This document shows, in pieces, positions 25,760 to 35,093 of a DNA stretch of 64,000 bases. This stretch comes from an uncultured Oscillospiraceae bacterium (GTDB lineage Bacteria; Bacillota; Clostridia; Oscillospirales; Ruminococcaceae). A program made the translations under genes and the position numbers. Below the pieces are notes generated by a model. The model searched no databases and had not been told where the DNA came from. It saw only the letters and a program-made list of their open reading frames with translations. Numbering within the stretch: the first letter of the stretch is position 1; every line of letters begins with the position of its first letter. Location: NCBI GenBank assembly GCA_934446355.1, contig CAKSEC010000004.1, positions 124,001-188,000 on the forward strand. Reading direction: 5' to 3'.

Positions 25760-26848
25760 ATGACTATGCTTAAATCAGATTTTAACTACGAACTTCCTGA
25801 AGAACTTATCGCGCAGACCCCCGCTGAGCCGCGGGACAGTTCCCGACTGATGGTCGTTGAGCGGAGCACTGGCGAGATCACCCACGACCACTTTTATAAT
25901 ATATGCGACTACCTTGCGCCGGGTGACCTGCTGGTGATGAACGATAGCAAGGTGTTTCCGGCACGTATCTACGGCACGAAGCACGACACCGGCGTTCCGG
26001 TGGAATTTCTGCTGCTGAAGCGGCTGAGCCTAACTGAATGGGAAACGCTTGTCAGACCCGGCAGACGGCTGAAGCCCGGCGCTGTCGTCGATTTTCCGGA
26101 AGGTCTTTCCGCCGAGGTACTGGACACCATCAACGACGGCAACAGACTGGTCCGGTTCACGTTTGAGGGCGATTTCTTCGACATTCTCGACCGCATAGGT
26201 CAGATGCCGCTGCCGCCCTACATTACCGAAAAGCTAAAGGACAAGGACAGGTACAATACCATATATTGCCGTGAAACAGGCTCTGCCGCCGCTCCGACTG
26301 CAGGTCTGCACTTCACGGAAAACCTGTTCGCAAAGCTCGCCGAAAAGGGTATCGACACCGCATATGTGACGCTTCATGTGGGACTGGGCACATTCCGTCC
26401 GGTCAAGGAGGACAATATTCTCGACCACAAAATGCACGTCGAGCATTACTCGGTGCCTGAAATAACCGCAGAAAAAATACGCCGCTGCAAGGCTAACGGC
26501 GGACGTGTGATCGCGGTAGGCACTACCTCATGCCGCACGCTTGAATCTGCTGCAGGCGTAAAGCCGGAACTTTTCACGCCGACTGAAGCGGATAAGAACG
26601 CGCCGCTCAGCGGGTCGGAAAGTCCCATTCTCACGCAGGACACAGGAATATTCATCTATCCCGGCTATGATTTCCGTGTTATCGACGGACTGATAACGAA
26701 CTTCCACCTGCCGGAAAGTACTCTGATAATGCTCGTCAGCGCATTCCTCGGCAGAGAACGCACGCTCAGCGCATATCAGACCGCAGTCCGCGAGAAATAC
26801 AGGTTCTTCTCTTTCGGTGATGCGATGTTTATTGGAAGCAGGAAATAA
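25760..26848 (+). CDS. queA: tRNA preQ1(34) S-adenosylmethionine ribosyltransferase-isomerase
   Basis: 362 residues from the ATG at 25760 (AGGA nine bases upstream); the frame stays open above, but that part overlaps the promoter. SDFNYELPEELIAQTPAEPRDSSRLMV is the QueA N-terminus, and SAAAPTAGLHFT plus TLHVGLGTFRPV are core signatures. Makes epoxyqueuosine in tRNA. Stands alone, without tgt or queG beside it in this window. Confidence 0.96.
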   Translation: MTMLKSDFNYELPEELIAQTPAEPRDSSRLMVVERSTGEITHDHFYNICDYLAPGDLLVMNDSKVFPARIYGTKHDTGVPVEFLLLKRLSLTEWETLVRPGRRLKPGAVVDFPEGLSAEVLDTINDGNRLVRFTFEGDFFDILDRIGQMPLPPYITEKLKDKDRYNTIYCRETGSAAAPTAGLHFTENLFAKLAEKGIDTAYVTLHVGLGTFRPVKEDNILDHKMHVEHYSVPEITAEKIRRCKANGGRVIAVGTTSCRTLESAAGVKPELFTPTEADKNAPLSGSESPILTQDTGIFIYPGYDFRVIDGLITNFHLPESTLIMLVSAFLGRERTLSAYQTAVREKYRFFSFGDAMFIGSRK

Positions 26849-26873
26849 GAATCACTAATTAATATATAAAAAA

Positions 26874-26902
26874 GCGCAGCACTGACCGCATCAATGCTGC
26901 GC
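26874..26902. terminator. bidirectional terminator between queA and HPr genes
   Basis: GCGCAGCA (26874-26881) and TGCTGCGC (26895-26902). A CGTTTTATT tract follows on the plus strand and TTTTTTATATATT on the minus strand, so it can end both convergent transcripts. Confidence 0.85.
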
Positions 26903-26909
26903 CGTTTTA

Positions 26910-27170
26910 TTACAGATTCTGCCTGAAATACTCCTCCATGCCTGCCGCTGCGATATCCTCGTCAGGTCCCTCAATTGTAACGGTGACCGTATCGCCGCAT
27001 TTTATGCAAAGCGCCATCATCTTAAACAGCGAGATCACCTTTGCCGACCTGCCGTCAGCTTTCGCTATCGTGATAACGCTCTGATATTCGCCTGCCTTCT
27101 TTGAAAGCAGCCCTGCAGGTCTGGCGTGAATGCCGACCTCCTCGGTGATGGTGTATTCAAACGTCCTCAT
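26910..27170 (-). CDS. HPr-like phosphocarrier protein
   Basis: 86 residues. His15 in GIHARPAG is the PEP-dependent phosphorylation site; Ser47 in VISLFKMMAL lies where HPr kinase acts on Ser46 of Bacillus HPr, although the usual SIMGVMSL motif is altered to SLFKMMAL. It could be the general PTS carrier or a Crh/NPr-like regulatory variant. It is 21 bp behind capA and so in a cell-envelope operon, not next to ptsI. Confidence 0.88.
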   Translation of the reverse strand: MRTFEYTITEEVGIHARPAGLLSKKAGEYQSVITIAKADGRSAKVISLFKMMALCIKCGDTVTVTIEGPDEDIAAAGMEEYFRQNL

Positions 27171-27191
27171 AGTATCGCCCTCCCGCTGCTG

Positions 27192-28409
27192 TCAGCGCAT
27201 ATATTCGTCCAGACCCTGATCGTGCAGAAACTCGTTTATCATGTCGATATTGAAGCTGGAGAAAGCCCTTGTTCCGTGCACAGCCGCAAGCTCAGGTGTG
27301 TAGTCCTGCAGCTTGTACAGCCTTACGTCGCTCCAGTTGCTCTCGTAATGCGTCACTATAGGATTGAACACAACGTCTGATATTTCAGGTATGCCATCTT
27401 CGCCCGGCATGAATGAAACCGTGAAATCAAGCGTTCCACCGATGAGGTTATGCCATGCGTCCTGTGCTGAAATAAAGTTGCCGAGCGAATAAGCGCACAG
27501 CGTCTTTCTTCTATCGCTGTTCTCTATCATCTCTATTCCACGCAGTACGTGCGGGTGCGTGCCTATTATCACATCTGCGCCCGCTTCGCCGTACTCTGCG
27601 GCAAGCTGCCGCTGGTAGTCCTCGGTCACCCAGCTGTTTTCAGTACCCCAGTGGAGCGACAGCACGCAGATGTCCGATATTTCCTTAGCTGCGCGTATTT
27701 CTTCCTTTATCGTGTCATACTCGAACGCCATGCCTATTTCAAGGTTGCTTCCCGCAGGCAGCGAAAGTCCGTTCAGATATTCAGTATAGCACAGGAACGA
27801 CACGGTGACTCCGTCTATTTCTATCGTGCGGATATTCGCACGGTCCTCGCTGTTCTTGTACGCGCCGACTCTTGTATAGCCGTGCTCGTCGTACCAGTCA
27901 AGGCAGTCCGAAAGACCCTGCTCGCCCTTGTCAAGGCAGTGGTTGTTTGCGATGGTGAATACGTCTACGCCAAGCTGCGACATATATTCTCCGAGCTGGG
28001 TCGGGCTGTTGAACATCGGGTAGGTAGACGGCTGATATTCGTCGCCGCATATCAGCGTTTCCTGATTCATCACGGTGATATCTGCGCCGCCGATAAGGTC
28101 CGCCGCTCCCTCATAGGCATATGCGAAGTCATATGTACCGTCCTGCGAGCGTGCCGCCGCCTGCCTGTAGATAGGTGCGTGTATCAGGTTATCGCCTATT
28201 GCGGTGAATGTTATCGACACCGGCTGCGGTTCTGGTTCAGGCTCGGATTCAGGTTCTGACGCCGGCTCGGTGACCTCGGCGGTAGGCTGAATCACCTCTG
28301 ACGCAGGCTCAGAGGACTGCTCGCTTTCCATCTCTATCGTTGTATTTGCGCAGCCTGTCAGCATTACAGCGGCAAGCAGTGCGCTAAGTATATTCTTTTT
28401 TGCTCTCAT
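27192..28409 (-). CDS. CapA family lipoprotein (poly-gamma-glutamate synthesis/metallophosphatase fold)
   Basis: 405 residues. A lipobox AVMLTGC ends the signal peptide, giving a membrane-anchored extracellular protein, followed by a Glu/Pro-rich spacer (about 30-65). The CapA domain shows FTAIGDNLIHAPIY, VMNQETLICG, TIANNHCLDKGEQGL and IIGTHPHVLRGIE, metal-binding motifs of the calcineurin-like fold. The capBC genes are absent, so it more likely acts on cell-wall or polymer phosphoesters than in capsule export. Between the serine hydrolase and HPr genes. Confidence 0.9.
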   Translation of the reverse strand: MRAKKNILSALLAAVMLTGCANTTIEMESEQSSEPASEVIQPTAEVTEPASEPESEPEPEPQPVSITFTAIGDNLIHAPIYRQAAARSQDGTYDFAYAYEGAADLIGGADITVMNQETLICGDEYQPSTYPMFNSPTQLGEYMSQLGVDVFTIANNHCLDKGEQGLSDCLDWYDEHGYTRVGAYKNSEDRANIRTIEIDGVTVSFLCYTEYLNGLSLPAGSNLEIGMAFEYDTIKEEIRAAKEISDICVLSLHWGTENSWVTEDYQRQLAAEYGEAGADVIIGTHPHVLRGIEMIENSDRRKTLCAYSLGNFISAQDAWHNLIGGTLDFTVSFMPGEDGIPEISDVVFNPIVTHYESNWSDVRLYKLQDYTPELAAVHGTRAFSSFNIDMINEFLHDQGLDEYMR

Positions 28410-28433
28410 TTATTGTTCCTCCATTGCTGCGGA

Positions 28434-29531
28434 TCACTCGCACAGTTCTTTAAGCTTCTTTACGCCTATGACGGTAGCGGGTATTCTGTATGACGGAGCA
28501 GTATTGCTCAGCACCACGACTGCGCAGTCGTTCTCAGGTGAGAAACCTATGTAGCTGTTGTAGTGCCCCGTGCCGCCGTTATGCCAGATAAAGCCGTTTT
28601 TATCGTCGATTATCCACGCCAGACCCACTTCGTCTATATTAATATCCATCATCTTGTTATCGTCAGTTGAAGCATTCACAGCGCACTGACTTTCGTGACA
28701 CTTTTCAAAGATATTGCCGCTGTCAAGCTGAAGCTGCGCATATTTCAGCATATCCTCAATATTGCTGACAAGACCTCCGGCAGACAGGTATGTATCACCC
28801 GGAACCCAGTCCCACATATTGCCGAGGTCGCCTTTTCCGTCTGAAATATGGGTATTTTCTAACCCCTGATTGGCGAGGAAATCATTCATCAGCATGGTAA
28901 ATTCGGTCTGATAGGTCTTTTCAAGTATCAGACCGAGGGCAGCAAACCCGAAATTCGAGTAATCGAACGAATGCTCGCTGTCGGATATCGTGGTATTGCC
29001 GAGCCGGTCAAGAACCATGCTGTCGCCTATGCCGCAGAAGCTGTTCTTTCCTGAGAAGAAATTTCCCATCATCGGCGACTCATAGTAATAGCTGCTGTAG
29101 CCTGAAGTGTGAGTCAGCAGCGAGCGCACAGTCGGGTAATGCTCCTTTGCAGGCAGGTCGAGGTAATCGCTCAGCGGAGCGTCAAGGTCGATAAGCCCGT
29201 CCTCTGCCGCGCGGCATACCATCGCAGCGGTGACGGTCTTGGTAACCGAGCCTATCTCATAGGTGTACGGCTGCTTTGTTATGTCGGCGTTTTGGCTGTA
29301 TACCTCCCACGAGGCTTCGCCGCCGGAGATCACGCCTACCGTTATTACTGCGTTATTGTCGCCGGATATCGTGTAATCAACGCATTCATCAAATGATAGT
29401 CCGGGTATTTTACCCATCTGATGTCTGCCGTAAAGGTACAATCCTCCGCATACTGCAGCCGCAGCGACTACCACCGAACCGCAGATGATAAGCACCATTT
29501 TCCCTTTTTTCTTTTTCTCTTTAACTAACAA
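28434..29531 (-). CDS. membrane-anchored serine hydrolase (beta-lactamase/PBP-like)
   Basis: 365 residues: a lysine-rich cytoplasmic start, one transmembrane helix (about 12-33), then a class C beta-lactamase-like domain. SVTK in YEIGSVTKTVTAAM is the SxxK active site; YSNFGFAALG supplies the Y-x-N; WHNGGTGHYNSYIGF is the third-motif region (HxG form). Likely a D-Ala-D-Ala peptidase or esterase of the envelope rather than a resistance enzyme. The start is a TTG at 29531 with GAGGG seven bases upstream; an ATG at 29498 is possible. Confidence 0.88.
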   Translation of the reverse strand: MLVKEKKKKGKMVLIICGSVVVAAAAVCGGLYLYGRHQMGKIPGLSFDECVDYTISGDNNAVITVGVISGGEASWEVYSQNADITKQPYTYEIGSVTKTVTAAMVCRAAEDGLIDLDAPLSDYLDLPAKEHYPTVRSLLTHTSGYSSYYYESPMMGNFFSGKNSFCGIGDSMVLDRLGNTTISDSEHSFDYSNFGFAALGLILEKTYQTEFTMLMNDFLANQGLENTHISDGKGDLGNMWDWVPGDTYLSAGGLVSNIEDMLKYAQLQLDSGNIFEKCHESQCAVNASTDDNKMMDINIDEVGLAWIIDDKNGFIWHNGGTGHYNSYIGFSPENDCAVVVLSNTAPSYRIPATVIGVKKLKELCE

Positions 29532-29561
29532 GGTCTACCCTCTTTCTTTTGTTGTGTTGTC

Positions 29562-29590
29562 ATTATACACCATTTGTTACAAAAAGTCAA
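29562..29590 (-). promoter_or_regulatory. promoter of the serine hydrolase-capA-HPr operon
   Basis: TTGACT (29585-29590) and TATAAT (29562-29567), spacer 17 bp. Confidence 0.85.
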
Positions 29591-29648
29591 CCATTTCAGC
29601 AAACCGAATTACTGTTACCAATATTGTGCTTTTCACTGTAAATACTGC

Positions 29649-29677
29649 TTGAAAATTGACAGGATATATGTTATAAT
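29649..29677 (+). promoter_or_regulatory. promoter of the alpha-galactosidase gene
   Basis: TTGAAA (29649-29654) and TATAAT (29672-29677), spacer 17 bp, about 47 bp before the ATG at 29725. Divergent from the serine hydrolase promoter. Confidence 0.85.
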
Positions 29678-29724
29678 CTAAAATATCCGTGAATTACGGA
29701 AAATCAGATGCGAGAGGTAAACCT

Positions 29725-31917
29725 ATGCCGATAATCTACGACGAAAAAAAGCGGGTATTCAAGCTTGACACCCCTAACACCACTTACGCATTCCATGTAA
29801 CAGAATCCAAGAATCTGCTGCACCTTTATTACGGGGCATATATTCCCGAAACAGACATCACGCATATGCTTCGCATACCTAACGACGAGCCGTTCGTGCC
29901 TGCAACGCATGACGGAATGGGTCCGCATTCATTCGACTGTGCCGCTATCGAATTTCCGACCAGCGGCGTTGCAGACTTCCGTGAGCCGTGTATGCAGCTT
30001 ATGGACAAGTACGGAATGAGCGCCTGCGAGTGCTACTACGACAGCTACGCAATATTCAAGGGCAAGAAAAAGCTGGAGGGACTTCCCGCTACCTACGCCA
30101 ACAGCGACGACGAGGTGACCAGTCTTGAAGTATACTGCCGTGACCCGCACAACGGTCTGGAGATAACCCTGCAGTACAGCGTATTTGAGAAGCTTGACGT
30201 CATCACACGCTCAGTCAAGGTACGCAACGGCGGCGAGCCTATCGAACTCCGCAGACTGCTTTCCGCCTGCGTTGAACTTGACAGCAAGGACTACGACATG
30301 ATCACCCTTTACGGCACATGGGCAAGGGAGCGTCATGTACAGCGCAATCCGCTGCATTTCGGCAAGCAGCTTGTGGATAGCTGCAGAGGTTCGACCAGCC
30401 ATGCGCACAATAACTTCATTGCGATAGTCGATCATAAGGCGACCGAGGACTACGGCGACTGCTACGGCTTCGCGCTGTGCTATTCGGGAAGCTTCGTTGC
30501 CGGCTGCGAGGTCAACCAGTATGAAAAGACCCGTGTTTTCTCCGGCATAAATCCGTATGACTTCTCATGGCACCTTGAAACCGGCGAGGAATTTCAGGCT
30601 CCCGAAGTTATAATGGTATTCTCTGCGCAGGGTATCGGACAGATGAGCCGCACATTCCACGACGTTATGCGCAATAACCTCACCCGCGGCAAGTGGAAGG
30701 ATATCCGCCGTCCTATACTTATCAACAACTGGGAAGCTACCTACTTCAACTTCGACACCGATAAGCTGCTCGACATCGCCCGTGAATCTGCAAAAGCAGG
30801 CATTGAGATGCTCGTCATGGACGACGGCTGGTTCGGCCACAGGAACGACGACAAATCAAGCCTTGGCGACTGGTTCGTGAACGAGGACAAGATAAAGGGC
30901 GGACTGAAGCACCTTGTTGACGAGGTGAACAAGCTTGGTCTGAAATTCGGAATATGGTTCGAGCCGGAAATGATAAGCCCTGACAGCGAACTCTACAAGG
31001 CTCACCCGGACTGGTGCATACATATCCCCGGACGTCCCCGAACGACCTGCCGTTCGCAGCTTGTGATAGACTTCTCACGCAAGGAAGTAAGGGACTACAT
31101 CTACGACCAGATGTACAAGATCCTTTCTTCTGCCAACATCGAATATGTCAAGTGGGACATGAACAGACAGCTCTGCGAGGTCGGAAACGAGGTACTCCCG
31201 CCGGAAAGACAGCGTGAGATATGGCACAGGTACGTCCTCGGCGTATACGAGATACAGGAGCGCCTGCTGACCGACTTCCCCGACCTGCTGCTTGAAAACT
31301 GCGCAGGCGGCGGTTCTCGCTTCGACGCAGGTATGCTGTACTACTCGCCTCAGATCTGGTGCTCTGACGACACTGACGCCATCGAGCGGCTGAAGATACA
31401 GTACGGCACGTCGATGTGCTACCCGTGCTCATGCTTCGGTGCGCACGTATCAGACAGCCCGAATCACTGCGTCGGCAGGATAACGCCGTTCCAGACGAGG
31501 GGCAGAGTTGCAATGGTCGGCACGTTCGGCTATGAACTGGATATAACCAAGATATCCGACGACGACAAGTGGGACATAAGAAAGCAGATAGAGGAGTTCA
31601 ACAAGTACAATCCGCTCGTTCGCACAGGCGACCACTACCGCATAGGCGACCCGTTCTCAAACGACCGCTTCGACGCATGGGAGTTCGTTGCCAAGGACAA
31701 GAGCGAGGCTCTGCTGGAATATATTCAGGTATTAAAGGAACCGAGCGTATTCCTGCACCGCATACGTCTTGTCGGGCTTGAAAAGGGCTGCTATTACCGT
31801 CACGAAGAGACCGGCAAGGTCTACAGCGCAGAGGTGCTGATGAACAGCGGTTTTGATATTCCCTCTCTCTGGGGCGATTTCCAGAGTTATATCGCTCACT
31901 TTATTAAAGTTGACTAA
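29725..31917 (+). CDS. GH36 alpha-galactosidase
   Basis: 730 residues, normal for the long bacterial GH36 enzymes (AgaB/RafA type). Hydrolyses terminal alpha-1,6-galactose of melibiose, raffinose and galactomannan. VKWDMNR carries the nucleophile Asp478, and SDDTDAIERL carries the acid/base Asp548; this numbering agrees with what I recall for the Geobacillus enzyme. VMDDGWFG and GLKFGIWFEPEMIS are further GH36 blocks. No signal peptide, so cytoplasmic. ATG at 29725 with GAGAGG seven bases upstream. A LuxR-type regulator follows 33 bp later. Confidence 0.96.
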   Translation: MPIIYDEKKRVFKLDTPNTTYAFHVTESKNLLHLYYGAYIPETDITHMLRIPNDEPFVPATHDGMGPHSFDCAAIEFPTSGVADFREPCMQLMDKYGMSACECYYDSYAIFKGKKKLEGLPATYANSDDEVTSLEVYCRDPHNGLEITLQYSVFEKLDVITRSVKVRNGGEPIELRRLLSACVELDSKDYDMITLYGTWARERHVQRNPLHFGKQLVDSCRGSTSHAHNNFIAIVDHKATEDYGDCYGFALCYSGSFVAGCEVNQYEKTRVFSGINPYDFSWHLETGEEFQAPEVIMVFSAQGIGQMSRTFHDVMRNNLTRGKWKDIRRPILINNWEATYFNFDTDKLLDIARESAKAGIEMLVMDDGWFGHRNDDKSSLGDWFVNEDKIKGGLKHLVDEVNKLGLKFGIWFEPEMISPDSELYKAHPDWCIHIPGRPRTTCRSQLVIDFSRKEVRDYIYDQMYKILSSANIEYVKWDMNRQLCEVGNEVLPPERQREIWHRYVLGVYEIQERLLTDFPDLLLENCAGGGSRFDAGMLYYSPQIWCSDDTDAIERLKIQYGTSMCYPCSCFGAHVSDSPNHCVGRITPFQTRGRVAMVGTFGYELDITKISDDDKWDIRKQIEEFNKYNPLVRTGDHYRIGDPFSNDRFDAWEFVAKDKSEALLEYIQVLKEPSVFLHRIRLVGLEKGCYYRHEETGKVYSAEVLMNSGFDIPSLWGDFQSYIAHFIKVD

Positions 31918-31950
31918 CGCATAACGAAAATCTAGGAGGTGAAGTCCGGC

Positions 31951-34506
31951 GTGAACGAGGTATTTATTCCCGCAAGAATAAAGCGTGAACTGCGTGCGAT
32001 ATACACGAACAGGGTGACTGTTATCTCTGCGCCGGACGGCACTGGAAAGTCCACCCTGCTGCGTGAATTTACAGCACGTACCCGCCCGAAAAATGCAGCG
32101 ATACGGTTCATAACCTCTGCAAACAGCGCAAGAGATCTGTTTTCGCAGATAGCCGAACTTATCACCGGAAAGGCGTACAGCGAGCCGATAAGCACACGTG
32201 AATATAACTCGCTCAGCGCGGAATTTGCGAACGCACGCCCAGAAAAGCCGCTGCTGATAATCGCAGACTGCCCTCACACAGCGGAATGCCTTCTCGGAAA
32301 TGTACGAACTGCAAAGCTTCTGGCGCACTGTGAGTGCGCCAGAACCGTATTCGTATGCAATACGCTAAAGCCCTATCACCGCATACTGGCAAAAGAAATG
32401 CACTTTGGCATGATAGAGCGCAGCCAGCTTGCCATGACCCCTGACGAAACCGAAGAATATGCAAGGATTTCCAGAGTGAACGACCCCGACATTCAGAAGA
32501 TATACGACAGCTGCTCCGGCTCGTTCCTTGGAACAAGGCTGTGCTTCATGCTGGAACAGCAAAGCGGTGAGCACAGAGGGCTCACCACCGAGGGAATGCT
32601 GCTGAAAGCGGTGCTTGAAAAGCTGCCGGTAAAGGCGCACGGTGCGCTTATCGCAGCTTCTGCGTTCCCCGTGCTATCCGCTGAACTGTGCAGCGACCTT
32701 TCCTCTTTCAGGTCGATAAAGGATTTCTTCGGCGCAGAAACATTCACTGTCGAGTCGATAATGACCGAAACTGCTGCGATAAAAAGCCGGATACCGCTTC
32801 TGGAATCAGACCGCAGGCGGCGCAGCTTCCGCTTTCACCCGTCGCTCAGCCGTGCGGTCTATACGCTGTTCTTCTGGCTGCCTGAGGCTGTGCGCCATGA
32901 TGTGAGGATATGCTTTGCAAGGCAGTATAAGCGGCTCAACGAGGACTTTTCCGCTTTCTGTGAATACTTCCTCGCCGGCGAGTTTGAGCTTGCTTCAGAG
33001 ATACACCCGCACGACCAGATAACCTACGATATGCTGATGAGAAGCCGCCAGCGTCTGCAGGGATTTATCAGGGACTGCCCGCTAGGCTGCAAGCCCGCGC
33101 TCCCAAGAGTACTGCGAATAAATGCGCTGCTCATGCACACCGACCTGAATCCCGCACTGCGGGACAGGTTCACCGAGATAATAAGCTTCATAAACTCCTC
33201 GCCTGATTACTCCCCCGCTGAACGCCGCTCAATGCTGTGCTACGCCTATGCACTGCGCACCAACGAGGATTTCTATGACATGGACAAGATGGGTATAAGC
33301 ATAAAGCGCGCCTACGACCTGTTCAGGGACAAGCGTGAGCATGACGCACCGATGTTCCCGTGGACGCTCTATGCGCCGACGGTGTTTTTCCTGCTGCACC
33401 GCAGGGGAAAGTCACTGCAGACTGAAAATCAGCAGTTCACCCGATACCAGCATATGTACACGGAAATGCTGAACCACGGTCGCTATGCTGAACTGGTATT
33501 CACCGGCGAGATGAAATACTGTCAGGGCGAACTTTCCAGCGCACTGGATATCCTGTCGAAAGCGGCAGCGCTGTGCACGGCCAGCGAGCGCACTGCCACA
33601 AGGCTTGCGGCGCTGTATAACTGCGCCAAATGCTGTCTTTACCTTGGCGACCACGAACGGTTCGTAAAATATTTCGGCAGCATCAGAGAAGTGCAGCGCA
33701 GACTTGCCGGCACTGAGGAAAGCGACTGCGCAAGGCTCATCATCGGGCTTCTCCGTACAAGACTTGGCGGCGGAATCGAAGATCAGTGGCACGCACTGTG
33801 CACCGACAGCTCCGGCCTTATCTATAACCGCTACACTGCGCCGTATTACGCAATGGTCGCCGCTTCATACCTCATCAGAAGCGGAGAATACGAGGAGCTT
33901 GCCTCACGCTGCACTGAGTACCTTGAATGCGCCGCAGCGGCGGGCAATGAGGAAGCCGAAATAACGCTGCGGCTGTATTTGGCGCAGGCGTTCCTTTCGC
34001 TCGGCGAATATGAAAAGGCGGTCCAGCTTGCCTGCGAAGCATTGGAACGGACTCAGGAAAACGGCATTCCCACCATTGCCGCAGAATTCTGCGCATTTTG
34101 TCCGGAACTGTTCACTCAAATAATGCCGCACATCTCCCCTGCCCTTACCGAATCCGCCGCCGAGGCGCAGCGTCTGGGCGATACGTTCCGCAGAGGAGTT
34201 GAGGTAGTGCGCACCTATGAACTGACCTACCTTGTCAGAAATAACTCGGACAGCCTTGCGCAGCACTATCTTGTCCCGCTTGAACGTCTGCTGTCCTCCA
34301 CGAAGGACACCCGCATGAAGCTGGGGCTGACCGAAACAGCCTACTCCTATGCGATAATGGCGGCTTCCGGCGCTTCTAATCAGGATATATCAGCGATAAT
34401 GAACGCTTCAGAAAACAGCATTAAAAGCAGCCTGAAGCGCACCTATTCCGCACTTGGGATAAGCAACCGACGCGAACTTGTCGGTAAGGTACCAACGCTG
34501 AGGTAG
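31951..34506 (+). CDS. large ATP-binding LuxR family regulator (MalT/LAL-like)
   Basis: 851 residues. N-terminal STAND NTPase domain with Walker A APDGTGKST (residues 27-35) and LLIIADC as probable Walker B; a long helical, TPR-like middle; and a C-terminal LuxR HTH (AASGASNQDISAIMNASENSIKSSLKRTYSALGIS). The plan is that of MalT, which is switched on by an inducing sugar. The GTG at 31951 fits the AGGAGG at 31934-31939 better than the GTG inside that motif. Downstream of the alpha-galactosidase gene and probably its regulator; inference. Confidence 0.88.
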   Translation: MNEVFIPARIKRELRAIYTNRVTVISAPDGTGKSTLLREFTARTRPKNAAIRFITSANSARDLFSQIAELITGKAYSEPISTREYNSLSAEFANARPEKPLLIIADCPHTAECLLGNVRTAKLLAHCECARTVFVCNTLKPYHRILAKEMHFGMIERSQLAMTPDETEEYARISRVNDPDIQKIYDSCSGSFLGTRLCFMLEQQSGEHRGLTTEGMLLKAVLEKLPVKAHGALIAASAFPVLSAELCSDLSSFRSIKDFFGAETFTVESIMTETAAIKSRIPLLESDRRRRSFRFHPSLSRAVYTLFFWLPEAVRHDVRICFARQYKRLNEDFSAFCEYFLAGEFELASEIHPHDQITYDMLMRSRQRLQGFIRDCPLGCKPALPRVLRINALLMHTDLNPALRDRFTEIISFINSSPDYSPAERRSMLCYAYALRTNEDFYDMDKMGISIKRAYDLFRDKREHDAPMFPWTLYAPTVFFLLHRRGKSLQTENQQFTRYQHMYTEMLNHGRYAELVFTGEMKYCQGELSSALDILSKAAALCTASERTATRLAALYNCAKCCLYLGDHERFVKYFGSIREVQRRLAGTEESDCARLIIGLLRTRLGGGIEDQWHALCTDSSGLIYNRYTAPYYAMVAASYLIRSGEYEELASRCTEYLECAAAAGNEEAEITLRLYLAQAFLSLGEYEKAVQLACEALERTQENGIPTIAAEFCAFCPELFTQIMPHISPALTESAAEAQRLGDTFRRGVEVVRTYELTYLVRNNSDSLAQHYLVPLERLLSSTKDTRMKLGLTETAYSYAIMAASGASNQDISAIMNASENSIKSSLKRTYSALGISNRRELVGKVPTLR

Positions 34507-34508
34507 CC

Positions 34509-34784
34509 TTAGCCCATATTCGCAAAGCGTTCGACCGCCTTTGTGAAGTCCTCAATGGTCTTGTCAGCGTTGCCGTGCTCGATACCGTCCTTTACGCAGT
34601 GCCTGATATGTCCCTCCAGCACGACCTGCCCGCACCTGTGCAGTGCGGATTTGGCTGCGTTCAGCTGTGCCAGTATGTCCTCGCAGGGCACGTCCTCGTC
34701 AACCATTCTGTCAATAGCCTGCACTTGTCCGATGATCTTTTTCAGTCGGCGGTGCAGGTTTTCTGCGTCCATACATTGTTTCAT
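34509..34784 (-). CDS. csoR: CsoR-type copper-sensing repressor
   Basis: 91 residues of the all-helical DUF156 family. Cys34, His59 and Cys63 (VPCED, EGHIRHC) reproduce the C-H-C Cu(I) ligand set of CsoR (36/61/65 in Mycobacterium), arguing against the formaldehyde-sensing FrmR or sulfide-sensing CstR types. ATG with GGAGG. No copper ATPase, chaperone or other usual target lies next to it, so its regulon must be elsewhere. Convergent with the LuxR-type gene, stops two bases apart. Confidence 0.9.
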   Translation of the reverse strand: MKQCMDAENLHRRLKKIIGQVQAIDRMVDEDVPCEDILAQLNAAKSALHRCGQVVLEGHIRHCVKDGIEHGNADKTIEDFTKAVERFANMG

Positions 34785-34840
34785 TTGTCTGCCTCCGTTT
34801 GATATCGCTTATGATCGACAGCCTGAAAGGCTCTATGCCT

Positions 34841-34869
34841 ATTATAGCAGATTTTGCTTTTTTGTTCAA
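34841..34869 (-). promoter_or_regulatory. promoter of csoR
   Basis: TTGAAC (34864-34869) and TATAAT (34841-34846), spacer 17 bp. An inverted repeat AGCCT-GAA-AGGCT just downstream (34820-34832) is a possible operator. Confidence 0.75.
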
Positions 34870-34980
34870 GAGTAACAATATGTCACGGCAGGATCAACAG
34901 GATCATATTAATTTATCATTCTGCCAAAAATCATTCAGGACAACATCTGCAAAATTTTATACAAATCCGCTCGACAATAC

Positions 34981-35009
34981 TTGAATTATCCACGAAAATA
35001 TGATAAAAT
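34981..35009 (+). promoter_or_regulatory. promoter of the DUF4157 gene
   Basis: TTGAAT (34981-34986) and TAAAAT (35004-35009), spacer 17 bp, about 85 bp before the ATG at 35094. The stretch between (35010-35093) has no other clear element. Confidence 0.7.
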
Positions 35010-35093
35010 ATATAGTGACATAGCTTAAATCGCAGGGCGGCATTGCTTGATGTTCGCAAATGCCGCTGTATATAAACGAACGGAGTGAATGCC

